DNA of 64,000 bases from Trichomonas vaginalis G3 (lineage: Eukaryota; Parabasalia; Trichomonadida; Trichomonadidae). Position 1 is the first letter of the stretch. Every line of letters begins with the position of its first letter. Positions 20,799-31,427 of the stretch are shown piece after piece. The stretch lies in the NCBI RefSeq assembly GCF_026262505.1, contig NC_067205.1, positions 15,128,001 to 15,192,000 on the forward strand, given 5' to 3'. A program made the position numbers and the translations under genes. The notes under the pieces are model-generated. The model did not search any database. It was given only the letters and a program-made list of their open reading frames with translations, and had not been told where the DNA came from.

Positions 20799-20844
20799 GA
20801 GTACTAATCCCTGAACCCTTGAGGGTCAGGGATGTAAGTTTACT
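20799..20844. other. hairpin H2
   Basis: CTAATCCCTGAACCC pairs with GAGGGTCAGGGAT, with GAGTA and TACTC at the base. Confidence 0.75.
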
Positions 20845-20853
20845 CGAAACGGA

Positions 20854-20906
20854 TAATGTTCATTACGAAATCTCTCATTCGATGAGAGACTTCGTAATGA
20901 GCATTG
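20854..20906. other. hairpin H3
   Basis: AATGTTCATTACGAAATCTC pairs with GAGACTTCGTAATGAGCATT, with three mismatches and a short loop near CATTCGATG. Confidence 0.85.
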
Positions 20907-20972
20907 CCTGAAAGCACTCTTACTACTCTTTCCTGGTTCCAAAAAGGCCTAGGATTCTGTAATTATTCGAAT

Positions 20973-21030
20973 AGAGCAGAGTTATTCCGAAGTCTCTTAT
21001 TTGATGAGAGGCCTCGGAAGAACTCTGTCC
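20973..21030. other. hairpin H4
   Basis: GAGCAGAGTTATTCCGAAGT pairs with CTCGGAAGAACTCTGTCC, interrupted; the loop is TATTTGAT. Confidence 0.8.
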
Positions 21031-21060
21031 TAGTGTAATGTAGTTGTGGTGCTTGGCCCA

Positions 21061-21185
21061 CAAAGAGCGAGAGAACATGTCTGTAATTTATTTGTGCTGA
21101 AGTTATCTGGATTTTCCTCAAATGAGGAAGGAAATCCAGAAAACTTCAGCACAAGTTAATGCAGATGTGGTTCTCTGGCTCTTTG
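21061..21185. other. hairpin H5, two-tier
   Basis: Outer arms CAAAGAGCGAGAGAAC and GTTCTCTGGCTCTTTG; inner arms TTGTGCTGAAGTTATCTGGA and TCCAGAAAACTTCAGCACAA. Confidence 0.85.
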
Positions 21186-21207
21186 TTGTGAGTAGAAATA
21201 TGTTATT

Positions 21208-21274
21208 GTGTTACATTATCACAGGGTTCTTACAAAATGATAATGCTTAAGTAAGATCCTTGTAATAATGTAAC
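21208..21274. other. hairpin H6
   Basis: GTTACATTATCACAGGG..CTTAC pairs with GTAAG..CCTTGTAATAATGTAAC, with small bulges. Confidence 0.8.
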
Positions 21275-21326
21275 GTGGCAGCATACCTGGCTAAGCTCGA
21301 GCCATGAATGCATAATTTGATCGAAT

Positions 21327-21385
21327 AGAGCAAAGTTCTTCTAAGATCTTCTTCGATTTAGGAGAAATTAGAAGAACTCTGCTCT
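21327..21385. other. hairpin H7
   Basis: AGAGCAAAGTTCTTCTAA pairs with TTAGAAGAACTCTGCTCT with a single mismatch and a one-base bulge. Related to H4. Confidence 0.85.
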
Positions 21386-21436
21386 AATGTATATGAGTTG
21401 GTGAGCGAGGGATAGTAAATTGATTTTTGTTTATGA

Positions 21437-21485
21437 TGAAGCTACCATGAGAATTATCATATAATGATAATCCTCTGATAGCTTC
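21437..21485. other. hairpin H8
   Basis: TGAAGCTACCATGAGAATTA pairs with TAATCCTCTGATAGCTTCA; the apex is TCATATAATGA. Confidence 0.85.
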
Positions 21486-21508
21486 AACACAAACGTTTGT
21501 ATTGTCTT

Positions 21509-21583
21509 CCCTAGCCAATGAAAGGCTAGAGGGAATGAGCTTGAGGTTAGTTTTAAAGTACGTAAGCTCGGCAAACGCCGAGC
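21509..21583. other. two small hairpins H9 and H10
   Basis: CCCTAGCC..GGCTAGAGGG near 21509-21533 and GCTCGGCAAACGCCGAGC near 21566-21583. Confidence 0.7.
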
Positions 21584-21710
21584 ATATTAAAATTAACGTA
21601 TTTTTAGAATTTTTTTTAACGGATAATAATCTCTGAAAGATAAAATCTTAAAATATGATGAGAAAAATATAGAAAAATTCCAAATTTTTTTTGTTTTGAG
21701 AAAAATGATA

Positions 21711-21859
21711 TTAAGGGTGCCCTATAGACGATAGACCACCCTCAGAAAAGCACTTTTAAGGCTATTATATTGAGAACTAGAATCTGGATAATCCATTCAT
21801 TCGAGTTCTAATAAGGTTAATTTTGTGATGTTTACATTATCGTTATAGGGCACCCTTAA
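21711..21859. mobile_element. 149-bp TTAA MITE
   Basis: TTAA at both ends (21711-21714 and 21856-21859). Inverted ends are GGGTGCCCTATA..CGATA and TATCG..TATAGGGCACCC. Same style of ends as the elements at 3588-6144 and 4102-5610. It has no coding capacity. Confidence 0.8.
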
Positions 21860-22255
21860 ATATCTCAATTTTTGAATTGGTATCATAGAATTGGAATTTT
21901 TTTAGTGGGTTTTTGTAAATAAATGAACTTTTAAAAGGCTAAATCAACATTTTATTGAATTTGAAAACTGCAGATCATTACATTATTAACTAGATTTTAA
22001 TATTAACATTATGAAAAACGAAATAATTGGTGGATGAACAAAATATTTTCTAAAACAGGAGGCCTTGAATTATTACTTATATAAAATAATTAGATATATA
22101 GTGAAGATCTCAAATATCATATTAATATCAATAAATATTTTATCAATATTTTGAGAAGTAATTGATTTTTTCGAAATCTCAAAGTTGAATATAAATTTCA
22201 AAACATCATCTTAGATTTCAAAATCTTCTTATTCAATAATTGAATGAATGATTGA

Positions 22256-22411
22256 AATTTTGCAAATTACCTCAGACTTTTCAGAGGATTGAGTTGCCAC
22301 TCAATCCTCTGAAATAGTCTGTGGTAATTTTTAGTCTCTACACTATTTCAATATAAGCTCCATTTTTAAACAGTTTTTAAAAATCGAGCATTGAAAAGTG
22401 TGATGAGACTT
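22256..22411. repeat. two-hairpin module, copy 1
   Basis: The first hairpin (22264-22330) has inner arms TTCAGAGGATTGAGT and ACTCAATCCTCTGAA around the loop TGCC, with outer arms AAATTACC..CAGACT and AGTCTG..GGTAATTT. The second (22333-22410) pairs AGTCTC..ACACT with AGTGTG..GAGACT. The whole ~156-bp module recurs at 60740-60896 almost unchanged, but with loop GGCA. Confidence 0.85.
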
Positions 22412-23845
22412 CATAATTCAATTTCCGAGAAACGTGCCATTATGTAATCAATTTTTATTGGAAAATACTCACTTTTTCATGGAATGCTGATTTTTACAAA
22501 AAATTAACTCATTTGAAATTCATTCAAATACGTCACTTTTTTCACAAATCATTATTTTTATGCAAAACAAATAAAAATTTTAATAAAGAACCCAAAATAA
22601 TTAACAACAATATAATATTTTTTTGAACATTACAAAATTGAAAGAGAATATCTTTAACTCATATCAAAACAAACTACATTGTTCAATCTGTTGTAAACAT
22701 TGAGCATTGAAAAACATTTCAATAATTTCTCAAAAAATGTTCATTTAACTAAATAACTCAAAATATTATTATTTTGCAAGTCATCGATATAGCTTTATTA
22801 TATTTCAATTTTGATATTCTACATATGTCAAAATTTGAATAATAGCATTGAAATTTTATGAATTCTCTCATATTCAAGTTTTATTTACATTTTAATTATC
22901 ATTTATAATGAATATTTATTTTCGATTGAATGTTTTCTCAATTTTTTCCCTCCATCAATTATCTGCTCTTTTATATTCAATATTATCTCCTAACACAACA
23001 GACTTTGCAAAGTATTGAGATTTTTTTCTAAATGTTCGAAATTTCTTTAAAAAAAGCTTATGTTTTAAAATTATTTATAAATCTGAATATAATCATATAT
23101 GTAGATAACAAATCTTTATTCAAATTGATTTAGCTCCTTTAAATTTTTTAATAATTTTAAATTAAAGATTTCTAGCATTTAATTTATTTTCCTTACAATA
23201 TATTATACTATTAAAATTCAAAATTCTATTGAAACACGAATAAAACCATATTTTTGTTTAATTACACAATATCGATATAAAAATAAAGTCATTTACTAAT
23301 ATTAACATGTAATTAATAATATATATCAATTATACAAGCGTAATAATATCCAAAATAACTATATAACAGGGAATTTCTATGATTTCATTATGCTTCATTA
23401 TTCGAATAACAATATTTCTTCGTTTTCATATCATTATCACATTCTGGGTACATTTTCCTTTTAGCACTAAAACTTTCAGCATCTAAATATTCAATTTATT
23501 CGATAAATTTATTTAAATTAGATAAAAACTACAACGAATTGACTTGGTATTAAAAGGACAATTGTTTAATATCCTATATAAAACATATGTAATAATTATT
23601 TTATTTAACAAACAGTGTATAATGAGATATAAGAAACAAACACTAAAATAATAATCGTCATGATCGGAATTTATTTTTTGGAAAAAAAAGTCCAAAATTC
23701 AATTAAAAATAATCGTTATTTTGGACTTTTTTTCCACCCAAAAATTATCCTACAAATTATCTCAGATTTTTCAGAGGATTGAGTTACGTTTATAGAAATA
23801 ATAGGAAATAATACGTTTATAACAAATAAGTATATTAGGATGCAC
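22412..23845. other. AT-rich intergenic stretch
   Basis: No gene recognised. At about 23752-23787 the left arm of the two-hairpin module's first hairpin appears alone (TTCAGAGGATTGAGTT), a third, partial copy. Short minus-strand frames here are low-complexity. Confidence 0.6.
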
Positions 23846-25563
23846 TCATTTAGAAAATTTTGTGTTTTCTTGAAGGATCTTTCGTGAAATTTTAACATTC
23901 TTCTCTAACTTCTCAATTTCTTTATCTAAATTACTTACATTAGAGTTACTCTCGAATTCAAATGAATTGGATGAATAACATGATGATGAGTCAAGAATTT
24001 GAACATTTTTGTGTTTTTTGTATGAAATATGTTCTTTATAATCTTGGTTTTCTTTGGTACTTTTAGATGATTTGTGATGATAAGTTGTGCTTTCTTCATG
24101 ACAGTCACGATGTTTCTTTCGGAAATCTTCAATTTGTTTTTGGAGTTTGCAAATAAACTTTTTAGATTGACAAAGTTCGTATTTAAGTTTGGATACTTTG
24201 TTTGCCAAGTTTTCAATTGTTTCTTTCGAATTAGATTGAGAATCACGACGCATCTGCTTTAACAAGATAGTGTTTTCTTCCATCTGTTCTTGAACACTTT
24301 GTTTGGATCGCTCAAGTAAAGATCTGAGTTCTTTGTTTTCTTGAACAACATTATCAAATTCTTTTTGCAAGCGTTCAACTTGATTTGTTAAAAATCGTGA
24401 TTTTTCTTGCTCTTTAAAGAGTGAAGATGATGTATTGTTGTATAACCGTTGAAGATCGGAAATTTCATATCGCGTTTGCTTTTCAGAACTGATTGCATCT
24501 TCTGATTTGACTGAAAATTGTTCGATCTTGGATTTGAGGATAGAAATTTTAGATTCTTTCTTACTCAGTTTTTGAAGAAGATCGTCGATCTTAGCACGAA
24601 GAGATGAATTTTCGGATTCTAACGACTTAAGATTGATATTGTTTTCACGTTCATTCTTTTGGAACTTATTCCTTAAACGTTGGAGTTCAACGCTCTCTGT
24701 ATCTTTATTACCAAATTGTTGATGAAAATCATTAAGTTAACGTTGCAAGTCTGATACTTTCTGGACTAGAGCTTCATGAGTTTCTTCGAAATCATTGGTT
24801 GAGATCTTTGTGCGTTTAGTTTTTGTTTGTAACTCGGTTTCAAAATTGTTAATCTTTTCATACATTTTGGATTGTTCAATGTTGAATGTTTTAATGTTTT
24901 TAATTGATGAATCACGTTCTTCAATGAGTTGCTTGATCCATTTAATGAACTCATTTGTATCTTGTGGTGAATCTGGAAATGCATTATGAATCATTCTCAT
25001 TGAGTCTGATGACTTATTTGACTGGTTTCGAAGAACAACATCATTGAATATCATGCATCCTGCTAAAAGAGAATAGACTTCTTTGAATGCATTCTTTAAT
25101 GAATTGACATTTTTACTCTTGAATGCATCTTTTGCAATAGTATCAAGTTCCGACAATCTTTCATCTATGCTATCGATTTGAGATATATAGTATTTGTAGT
25201 CGCTTAAATGGTTTGAATTAGATACGTTATCGAATCTGTTTTCTTGCAAAAAAAAACGCGAGTTCGTGATGCTTGTTCTTTAAGAAATACTTTGTGTACG
25301 GATGTGAATGTTTGTTTGCCGTTTTCGCTGATTAAAAATAGACTGGCAAGTTCAACGTTGTGTGAAATTGCTTCAAGTAATGTGACATGGCTAATTAAGT
25401 ATGATGCAAGACGTTCTGTTATTCCGCTTGAAGATTTGGTTCTTAGTAGAGCAAGAATAAATGATTTCAAGTGTGAAATTGAGTTTGGATGTTTTTGTAA
25501 TTGTGAAAAAATTGTAACTAAATCTGGATTCGATGTATCAATCTCTCTCGATAATAAATACAT
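23846..25563 (-). pseudogene. coiled-coil protein gene, broken
   Basis: Reads from MYLLSREIDTSNPDLVTI through a helical N-terminal domain. The frame shifts at a run of A residues near 25246-25254, then continues DNVSNSNHLSDYKYYIS into long coiled coil. A TAA at 24737-24739 interrupts the frame, which resumes at once (NDFHQQFGNKDTESVEL) and runs to a stop at 23846 as heptad-rich coiled coil (LRAKIDDLLQKLSKKESKIS). The helical N-terminus followed by coiled coil resembles the regulatory half of diaphanous-type formins, but no FH2 domain is present and this is only a resemblance. With two breaks it is probably a host pseudogene. Confidence 0.6.
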
Positions 25564-26340
25564 GAAATCGGTTTCTTCATTTGATTCATCAATGTCAAAA
25601 GTTAATATTTAAGCAATCTAGGTCAAAAGTTAATATTTTTGGTCAGGAGAAAGTATATATCAATCACTATATAATATCAAACAAACTATTACCCATATTG
25701 AAAGATGAAGATGCATGTATTTTTTTAGATTTGGCATATAACTATCTTTTTTTTACAACTTTTCTTCTCGTATTCGTTCTGTATTAGTTAGTCTTTTGGC
25801 ATATAACTAACTTTTTTTTCTTTGATTAACTGATAATCAGACATTTTTTATGTATGTAAATCTCGATTTATGGATATAAAAACTTGAAAAAGGTATTTTA
25901 TTTGTATAACTGCTATTGATATGTATAATAATTTAATAATAATTTCGAAAGTCGAATTTGGGTGTATGTAATCAAGGGGATTGATAGCAATATGATAGAA
26001 AATCAAAAAACTCTAACTTGAATTTTGTGATTTTTTATGAAAGCCCTAGTAAAATACGATCTCGAATATAAAATTTTTACAACGATAGGGTTTATTTGGC
26101 CTGACCACAGGCTCTTTAGTTGGGTGCTATTCCCTGCCTTCCCATAAGTTGTATATCAATAAAAATTTACTAATTTATTCTCCACAAGCAATTAAAAAAA
26201 ATTTTATTTTAAATATTGATTAATTCCTAGAATTTTCCTGATAAATCATATCAACATATGTCATACTATATATTGGTTCCTTTTTTAAAAAAACACATCA
26301 TTCAACTTGATGTTGTGAATGAATTTTTGGATCCGAAAAG
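25564..26340. other. intergenic, AT-rich
   Basis: No gene seen. AGGTCAAAAGTTAATATTT-like units occur twice near 25595-25640. Confidence 0.6.
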
Positions 26341-27831
26341 ATGTCCAATGGTAACTCTGGTGCCATATCAGCAGCAAACCAAGCTACCATCACACGAAAT
26401 AATAATGACCCAGCAATAATTGCTTTACAAAATCAATTTCGTGACATTATCAAAGATTTAAATACAACAAGAATCGGTTTTATACCGGATTTGGCTGCAA
26501 AAAATCAACTGTTTATCGAGTCACTTACGAAAGTTAAGCAAGTTGAAATGCTTTGGGCAATATTTAAACTATTAAATTTATTTCTTGAATCAAACAACGC
26601 CGAACTTATTTATCGCACTAACAATAAACAAATAACAGGATTAAAAGAACCAGAACTCGGACCAAAAGGTCTTTTGACATTTTACATTGACATTGACCCT
26701 GAAAACTGCAAAGGTCTTTATCCATACACAAGACTTAACTGCCATCCATTCGAGCTATACTTAGTGTACCATCCATTAGGCGTTGTTATCAACCACGAGA
26801 ACTGCCATGCTTGCGATGCCCTTTTGCATATCGACGAAATACTTTCTGGAGTCAACAGAAATAAGGAAGGCCAAAGCGAAATAATACAACAGAACTTCGC
26901 AAATTACAATAAGCAATATTTTATCCAAAGATTGCAAGTTTTTACAAAGATGATTACATCAGAAGTCAAAAATCTTATTCCAACTATTTCACTTATGAGC
27001 CTTGACCCAAACGAAATCAAAAACTACTACGATGGATCACGGTTTAACGAAGATGTTTTAAAATACTTAAATCCTCCTGACAAAATGTCCCCAAGCCAGT
27101 TAAAGGACTTATCTAAAGAAATTGACCACATGAAAAGTATTAAAAACTCTAAAGACTTTTATTCAGAAATTAAATCAATTGCCTCACGTTTTAATAAACC
27201 GGATTTACTATCAAAGGCCAAAAATGTTGAAAAGGCTTCGGCTATTTTGGATGCTTTTTGCGCTATATACTTAGCATGGAACACATTCAATTTCGATGAT
27301 TTAAAAATCGTTTTTCCATGGACCATCAAATTGGACGACCACATGAAGCAAATCCTCAACAGATTCGATATTGACGAATATACATTCAGTGAAGGCCATG
27401 CTTTGAGTGCATACGATAAAGTTTTTCCAAATGAAGCTTTGATCTACTCATTTGAAGAAGCTAAAAAGTTCCGATTCGCATTTGATGGCACCCCATCTGA
27501 ATTTCAGGAATATTACCACCTTATCTTATTAGGCAATGGAAATATTCCAATTCGATTCAATCACCTAGGTCCTATCAACAACCAGATTCATTTCTTTAAA
27601 GCAATGACTTCCAAAAAACATTCAGATTCTTTTAAGAAAGCTTTGTCTCACTGGAGCTACTTATTTTGCGAAATCACAGTAAAAAGTATGATTGTCGTTA
27701 GAAAGCCATCAAAATTACAGTTAATTTGGACGGCTATTAAGTGTCGAAAAGTTGATATTTACATTGGAACGCTATACTTATCATTTTGCGCCCTTGCTGT
27801 TATTTTTGGAGAGGATGATCAGCACTTCTAA
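26341..27831 (+). CDS. unrecognised 496-residue protein
   Basis: Intact frame from ATG 26341 (MSNGNSGAISAANQATITRN). The first 25 residues are polar and probably disordered. A possibly folded part includes YPYTRLNCHPFELYLVYHPL and VVINHENCHACDALLHIDEI, a Cys/His cluster that could bind metal but fits no family I know. A helical middle follows, and a hydrophobic stretch near the C-terminus (VDIYIGTLYLSFCALAVIFG) might anchor the protein in a membrane. The gene stands alone, with long empty flanks on both sides. It may be a domesticated mobile-element protein, but nothing shows this directly. Confidence 0.6.
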   Translation: MSNGNSGAISAANQATITRNNNDPAIIALQNQFRDIIKDLNTTRIGFIPDLAAKNQLFIESLTKVKQVEMLWAIFKLLNLFLESNNAELIYRTNNKQITGLKEPELGPKGLLTFYIDIDPENCKGLYPYTRLNCHPFELYLVYHPLGVVINHENCHACDALLHIDEILSGVNRNKEGQSEIIQQNFANYNKQYFIQRLQVFTKMITSEVKNLIPTISLMSLDPNEIKNYYDGSRFNEDVLKYLNPPDKMSPSQLKDLSKEIDHMKSIKNSKDFYSEIKSIASRFNKPDLLSKAKNVEKASAILDAFCAIYLAWNTFNFDDLKIVFPWTIKLDDHMKQILNRFDIDEYTFSEGHALSAYDKVFPNEALIYSFEEAKKFRFAFDGTPSEFQEYYHLILLGNGNIPIRFNHLGPINNQIHFFKAMTSKKHSDSFKKALSHWSYLFCEITVKSMIVVRKPSKLQLIWTAIKCRKVDIYIGTLYLSFCALAVIFGEDDQHF

Positions 27832-28882
27832 AAAGTAGCATCGAGATTTATTTAAAATTATTTATCTAGAAACTATTATTTTTTTTTCTCCTTTCAGATG
27901 CAGCCATACTTAAACCAAATGCGGAGCTTCAGCGACAATTTCCTCTCCATGGGAGTGACACAATACATTGACATAGTGATTTTTTGGGAGTAACTTGGCC
28001 ATAAACAAAAGCATTGGACACATTGATGATGAATTAGGTCCTAGAATTTTACAGGCTCTAATTTGGCTGAAATATATGTTCCTAGTGTATTAATATTAAA
28101 TAGAATGCATTTTACATCTAATTTGCAAGACTGACATCTAAATTTGAGTTGGATGTTGTTAATAAAAAGGTACAGACACTTTTTTTCTGACCGGATTTAA
28201 GCCATATACTCAAGAGCATAGATTGCATATATACCATATATACTAAATGTGTCGTATGAAGAAAATTGGTCTTGCCAATTTTGTGATATATTAACCTAGA
28301 ATTTAATTAGAAGATATAAGTTAATGATGCATATGCTAATGCTCTGCATCATTTTTGTAGCTTGAGTAATGCATAAATATATCATTCTTCAAAAGATTCT
28401 GTGAAATTTTGTTTCAATTTGTTAACAATAATGAAGTATCAGTAGTTATTTCTACAGGAATTCAATAACATATGGTGAATAACTAATAATAAATCCTAAA
28501 TTTATGCTTGAAAAACGAGATCAGAAAATATTTCTTTAAAAAATTGATATTATCGTTTTATAGCAATCCTATCGTAATATACTAATGTGTTGAATCTGAT
28601 TTCTTAAGTAAAGTAGGCTCAAAAATGCTTTGAATACATGATATTGAATCGAAATACTCATTGTTAAAAGGAATGTATAACTTTTAGAGATAAAATTATA
28701 ACCGAATCATCAAGTATACTCTAATCATATATAAAAATCTGTCTTTGCTTTAAGTTTAAATTCCAAAAAAATTTCAAAAAATGAAAAATAAAATGAAAAA
28801 ATACAATTTTTATTACAAAATCACAAAATTGTGATTTTTTTGGAAAAATGAATGTGTTTTATAATTGATGTTGATGCTGTAA
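27832..28882. other. intergenic, AT-rich
   Basis: Nothing of note beyond a 31-codon frame near 27898 (MQPYLNQMRSFSDNFLSMG), too short to support. Confidence 0.55.
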
Positions 28883-30125
28883 TAAACAGAAATTCATCAA
28901 AAGTGACAGCTCTCAATTTTTTGACATTTGTAAATTCTAAATTGAATGAGAAAAATGAAATAATACTAAGCATAATACAATATTCTAGATTTAATTATAA
29001 TTAGGAAAAAGTTAGTTTTGAGAGTACTTTTCATAGGCATATAGAATGAAATCTTCTGAAAAATAATATCACATAAACTCATATTATTTTCTAATATATA
29101 ACTATTTTATATAAAAATCAAATTCAATGATCTTAAAAGCGAAGGATAAACCTCAAAATTTACGAATATAATGAGTGGGAATATAATGCTTATCTATCAT
29201 AAAACCATATGAAATATCAATTTTTGCTTTACGCCTAATTTTTGACGACAATTAGCAAAAAATGTTAAATGTTAACACTCAGTCCATTTGAATATGAAAA
29301 ATAAAATTGACTTTGATTAAATGTTTTTATTTATCATGCAATTCTTCTTGCGACCAAAGATTTGAATAAAAGTTCAAAAAATAAGATAGCTTAAAAATAA
29401 TATACGGTAGTGTTTACTAATAGATGAATAGTATATAAATTCTATTAAAATGGATTTGATCCAAAAAAATATAAAACCAAAAATAATTGTTATAATTTAA
29501 ATGAAGAAGTAATTTAAAACGATTTTATTTATGATCAAATTATATATATTTTTTTGGATCAAATCCATTTTAATAGAATTTATATACTATTCATCTATTA
29601 GTAAACACTACCGTATATTATTTTTTAAGCTATCTTATTTTTTGAAATTTTATTCAAATCTTTGGTCGCAAGAAGAATTGCATGATAAATAAAAACATTT
29701 AATCAAAGTCAATTTTATTTTTCATATTCAAATGGACTGAGTGTTAACATTTAACATTTTTTGCTAATTGTCGTCAAAATTAGGCGTAAAGCAAAAATTG
29801 ATATTTCATATGGTTTTATGATAGATAAGCATTATATTCCCACTCATTATATTCGTAAATTTTGAGGTTTATCCTTCGCTTTTAAGATCATTGAATTTGA
29901 TTTTTATATAAAATAGTTATATATTAGAAAATAATATGAGTTTATGTGATATTATTTTTCAGAAGATTTTGTGTTCTTCTTCAAAATTTTATTTTTTTAT
30001 TAAAAAGAATCTTTACAAAATATACATTTACTTTAATTAATATTTAAAAACGTGCTCTATCAAAAGTTCCAAAAATTCAATATTTTAGCTTTTCTGAGGT
30101 GTCACTTTTGATGAATTTCTGTTTA
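28883..30125. mobile_element. fold-back (giant palindrome) element
   Basis: The ends are inverted repeats: AAACAGAAATTCATCAAAAG at 28884 and CTTTTGATGAATTTCTGTTT at about 30105-30124, next to TGACA/TGTCA. Inside, arms of about 420 bp (about 29051-29472 and 29549-29968) are nearly perfect inverted copies around a ~75-base loop. No open frame is present. Part of the right arm and its end recur at 31079-31427. It is a non-autonomous DNA element of fold-back type, superfamily unknown. Confidence 0.75.
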
Positions 30126-30352
30126 CAACAATGCAAAATATTGTTGCATGCTAAGATCAGTCATAATGTAAACCTCTCAATTTTATTGTCGTGGGAAGTA
30201 TCTCAATTCCTTCAAAAAAATTGAAAAACTATTTAATTTTAAAAATATAATACTTTTAATTAGTTAATTAATTGGAGATATTTTTTAAAAATCACTTTTG
30301 ATAATACTTTTGAGAACTTTAATTAAAAAAATATATTCAAAAATATCCAGGA

Positions 30353-30679
30353 TATCAAGAGGGAATTGTTCCTTATGAGGTATACATCATAACTATATAC
30401 CTCATAAGGAACAATTCCCTCCTTAAAATGAGAAAACTTGTTCGAAATTGTTTATCATTTCGAACAAGTTTTCTCGTTTTTAATAGGAAACAAAAGGCTA
30501 TGAGGCACTGATTATATATTAGTGCCTCATAGCCTTTAGTTCCTAATAGATAGCTGGGGAACTTTCTCCAAATGATAAGTTATTCAGAGAAAGTTTCCCA
30601 GCTATCAAGAGGGAATTGTTCCTTATGAGGTATATAGTTATGATGTATACCTCATAAGGAACAATTCCCTCCTTAAAAT
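30353..30679. repeat. array of five near-perfect hairpins flanked by a direct repeat with inverted loop
   Basis: Hairpins: Ha 30359-30421 (26-bp perfect stem, loop CATCATAACTA), Hb 30430-30475, Hc 30484-30546, Hd 30548-30606 and Ha' 30609-30671 (same stem as Ha, loop TAGTTATGATG). Bases 30353-30429 and 30603-30679 are direct repeats, including TATCAA before and CTTAAAAT after, yet the 11-base loop is exactly reverse-complemented. Hb, Hc and Hd have unrelated sequences but similar size (about 20-26 bp stems, 8-16-base loops). Confidence 0.9.
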
Positions 30680-31078
30680 CGTAGACATTTTTATACTTAT
30701 TAATCAACCATTCAAAATCATAATTCCTCTGAAAAGTTATTTTATTAAAAATTTAGAATTTTAATAAATATAGAGTTAGAATTTCATACAATACCTATAT
30801 ATTTTCAATAATGGAATTTGAAAACCATTCTCAAAAGTTCTCAGAAAACCCTTTTTTCATTAATTTTAAGAAATCTGAGTATTAAATTAAGTGATAAATT
30901 CGTTTGACACTACTTTAATTTTTAAATTCAAAAAATTATATGTGCTTCTTAAAATGACTCAAAAAATTTTTATTATAAAATAATATATAATATTAAAAAT
31001 CCCACAACATTTTTTACTTTACATAATCGTACTTCCTCGACGATTAATTTCCACTCAATTTCTATCGTTGAGTGGGAA
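30680..31078. other. intergenic, AT-rich
   Basis: No gene. A small hairpin TTCCACTCAA..TTGAGTGGGAA lies at about 31048-31078, right at the start of the duplicated fold-back arm. Confidence 0.55.
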
Positions 31079-31427
31079 TAGGCGTAAAGCAAAAATTGAT
31101 ATTTCATATGGTTTTATGATAGATAAGCATTATATTCCCACTCATTATATTCGTAAATTTTGAGGTTTATCCTTCGCTTTTAAGATCATTGAATTTGATT
31201 TTTATATAAAATAGTTATATATTAGAAAATAATATGAGTTTATGTGATATTATTTTTCAGAAGATTTTGTGTTCTTCTTCAAAATTTTATTTTTTTATTA
31301 AAAAGAATCTTTACAAAATATACATTTACTTTAATTAATATTTAAAAACGTGCTCTATCAAAAGTTCCAAAAATTCAATATTTTAGCTTTTCTGAGGTGT
31401 CACTTTTGATGAATTTCTGTTTACAAC
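31079..31427. repeat. second copy of a fold-back element arm
   Basis: From TAGGCGTAAAGCAAAAATTG to TGATGAATTTCTGTTTACAA it copies about 29782-30128, the right arm and end of the fold-back element, with next to no changes. It therefore reflects a recent duplication or a solo end. Confidence 0.85.

Larger units (their letters stand above)
20536..21583. repeat. array of about ten consecutive imperfect hairpins
   Basis: Nearly every stretch of this 1-kb region folds back on itself. Arms are mostly 20-30 bases, with a few mismatches and bulges. Spacing is roughly 60-120 bases. Base composition is clearly richer in GC than the flanks. No long open frame spans it. Hairpins at 20973-21030 and 21327-21385 have similar flanks and arms (TCGAATAGAGCA..GTT), so they are duplicates. 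The shape recalls a cluster of small-RNA precursors, but a composite DNA element is equally possible. Single hairpins are listed below. Confidence 0.75.

Noticed and set aside
30353-30679. CRISPR array
   Set aside because: The repeats are palindromic hairpins of different sequences without uniform repeat-spacer units, in a eukaryotic nuclear setting.
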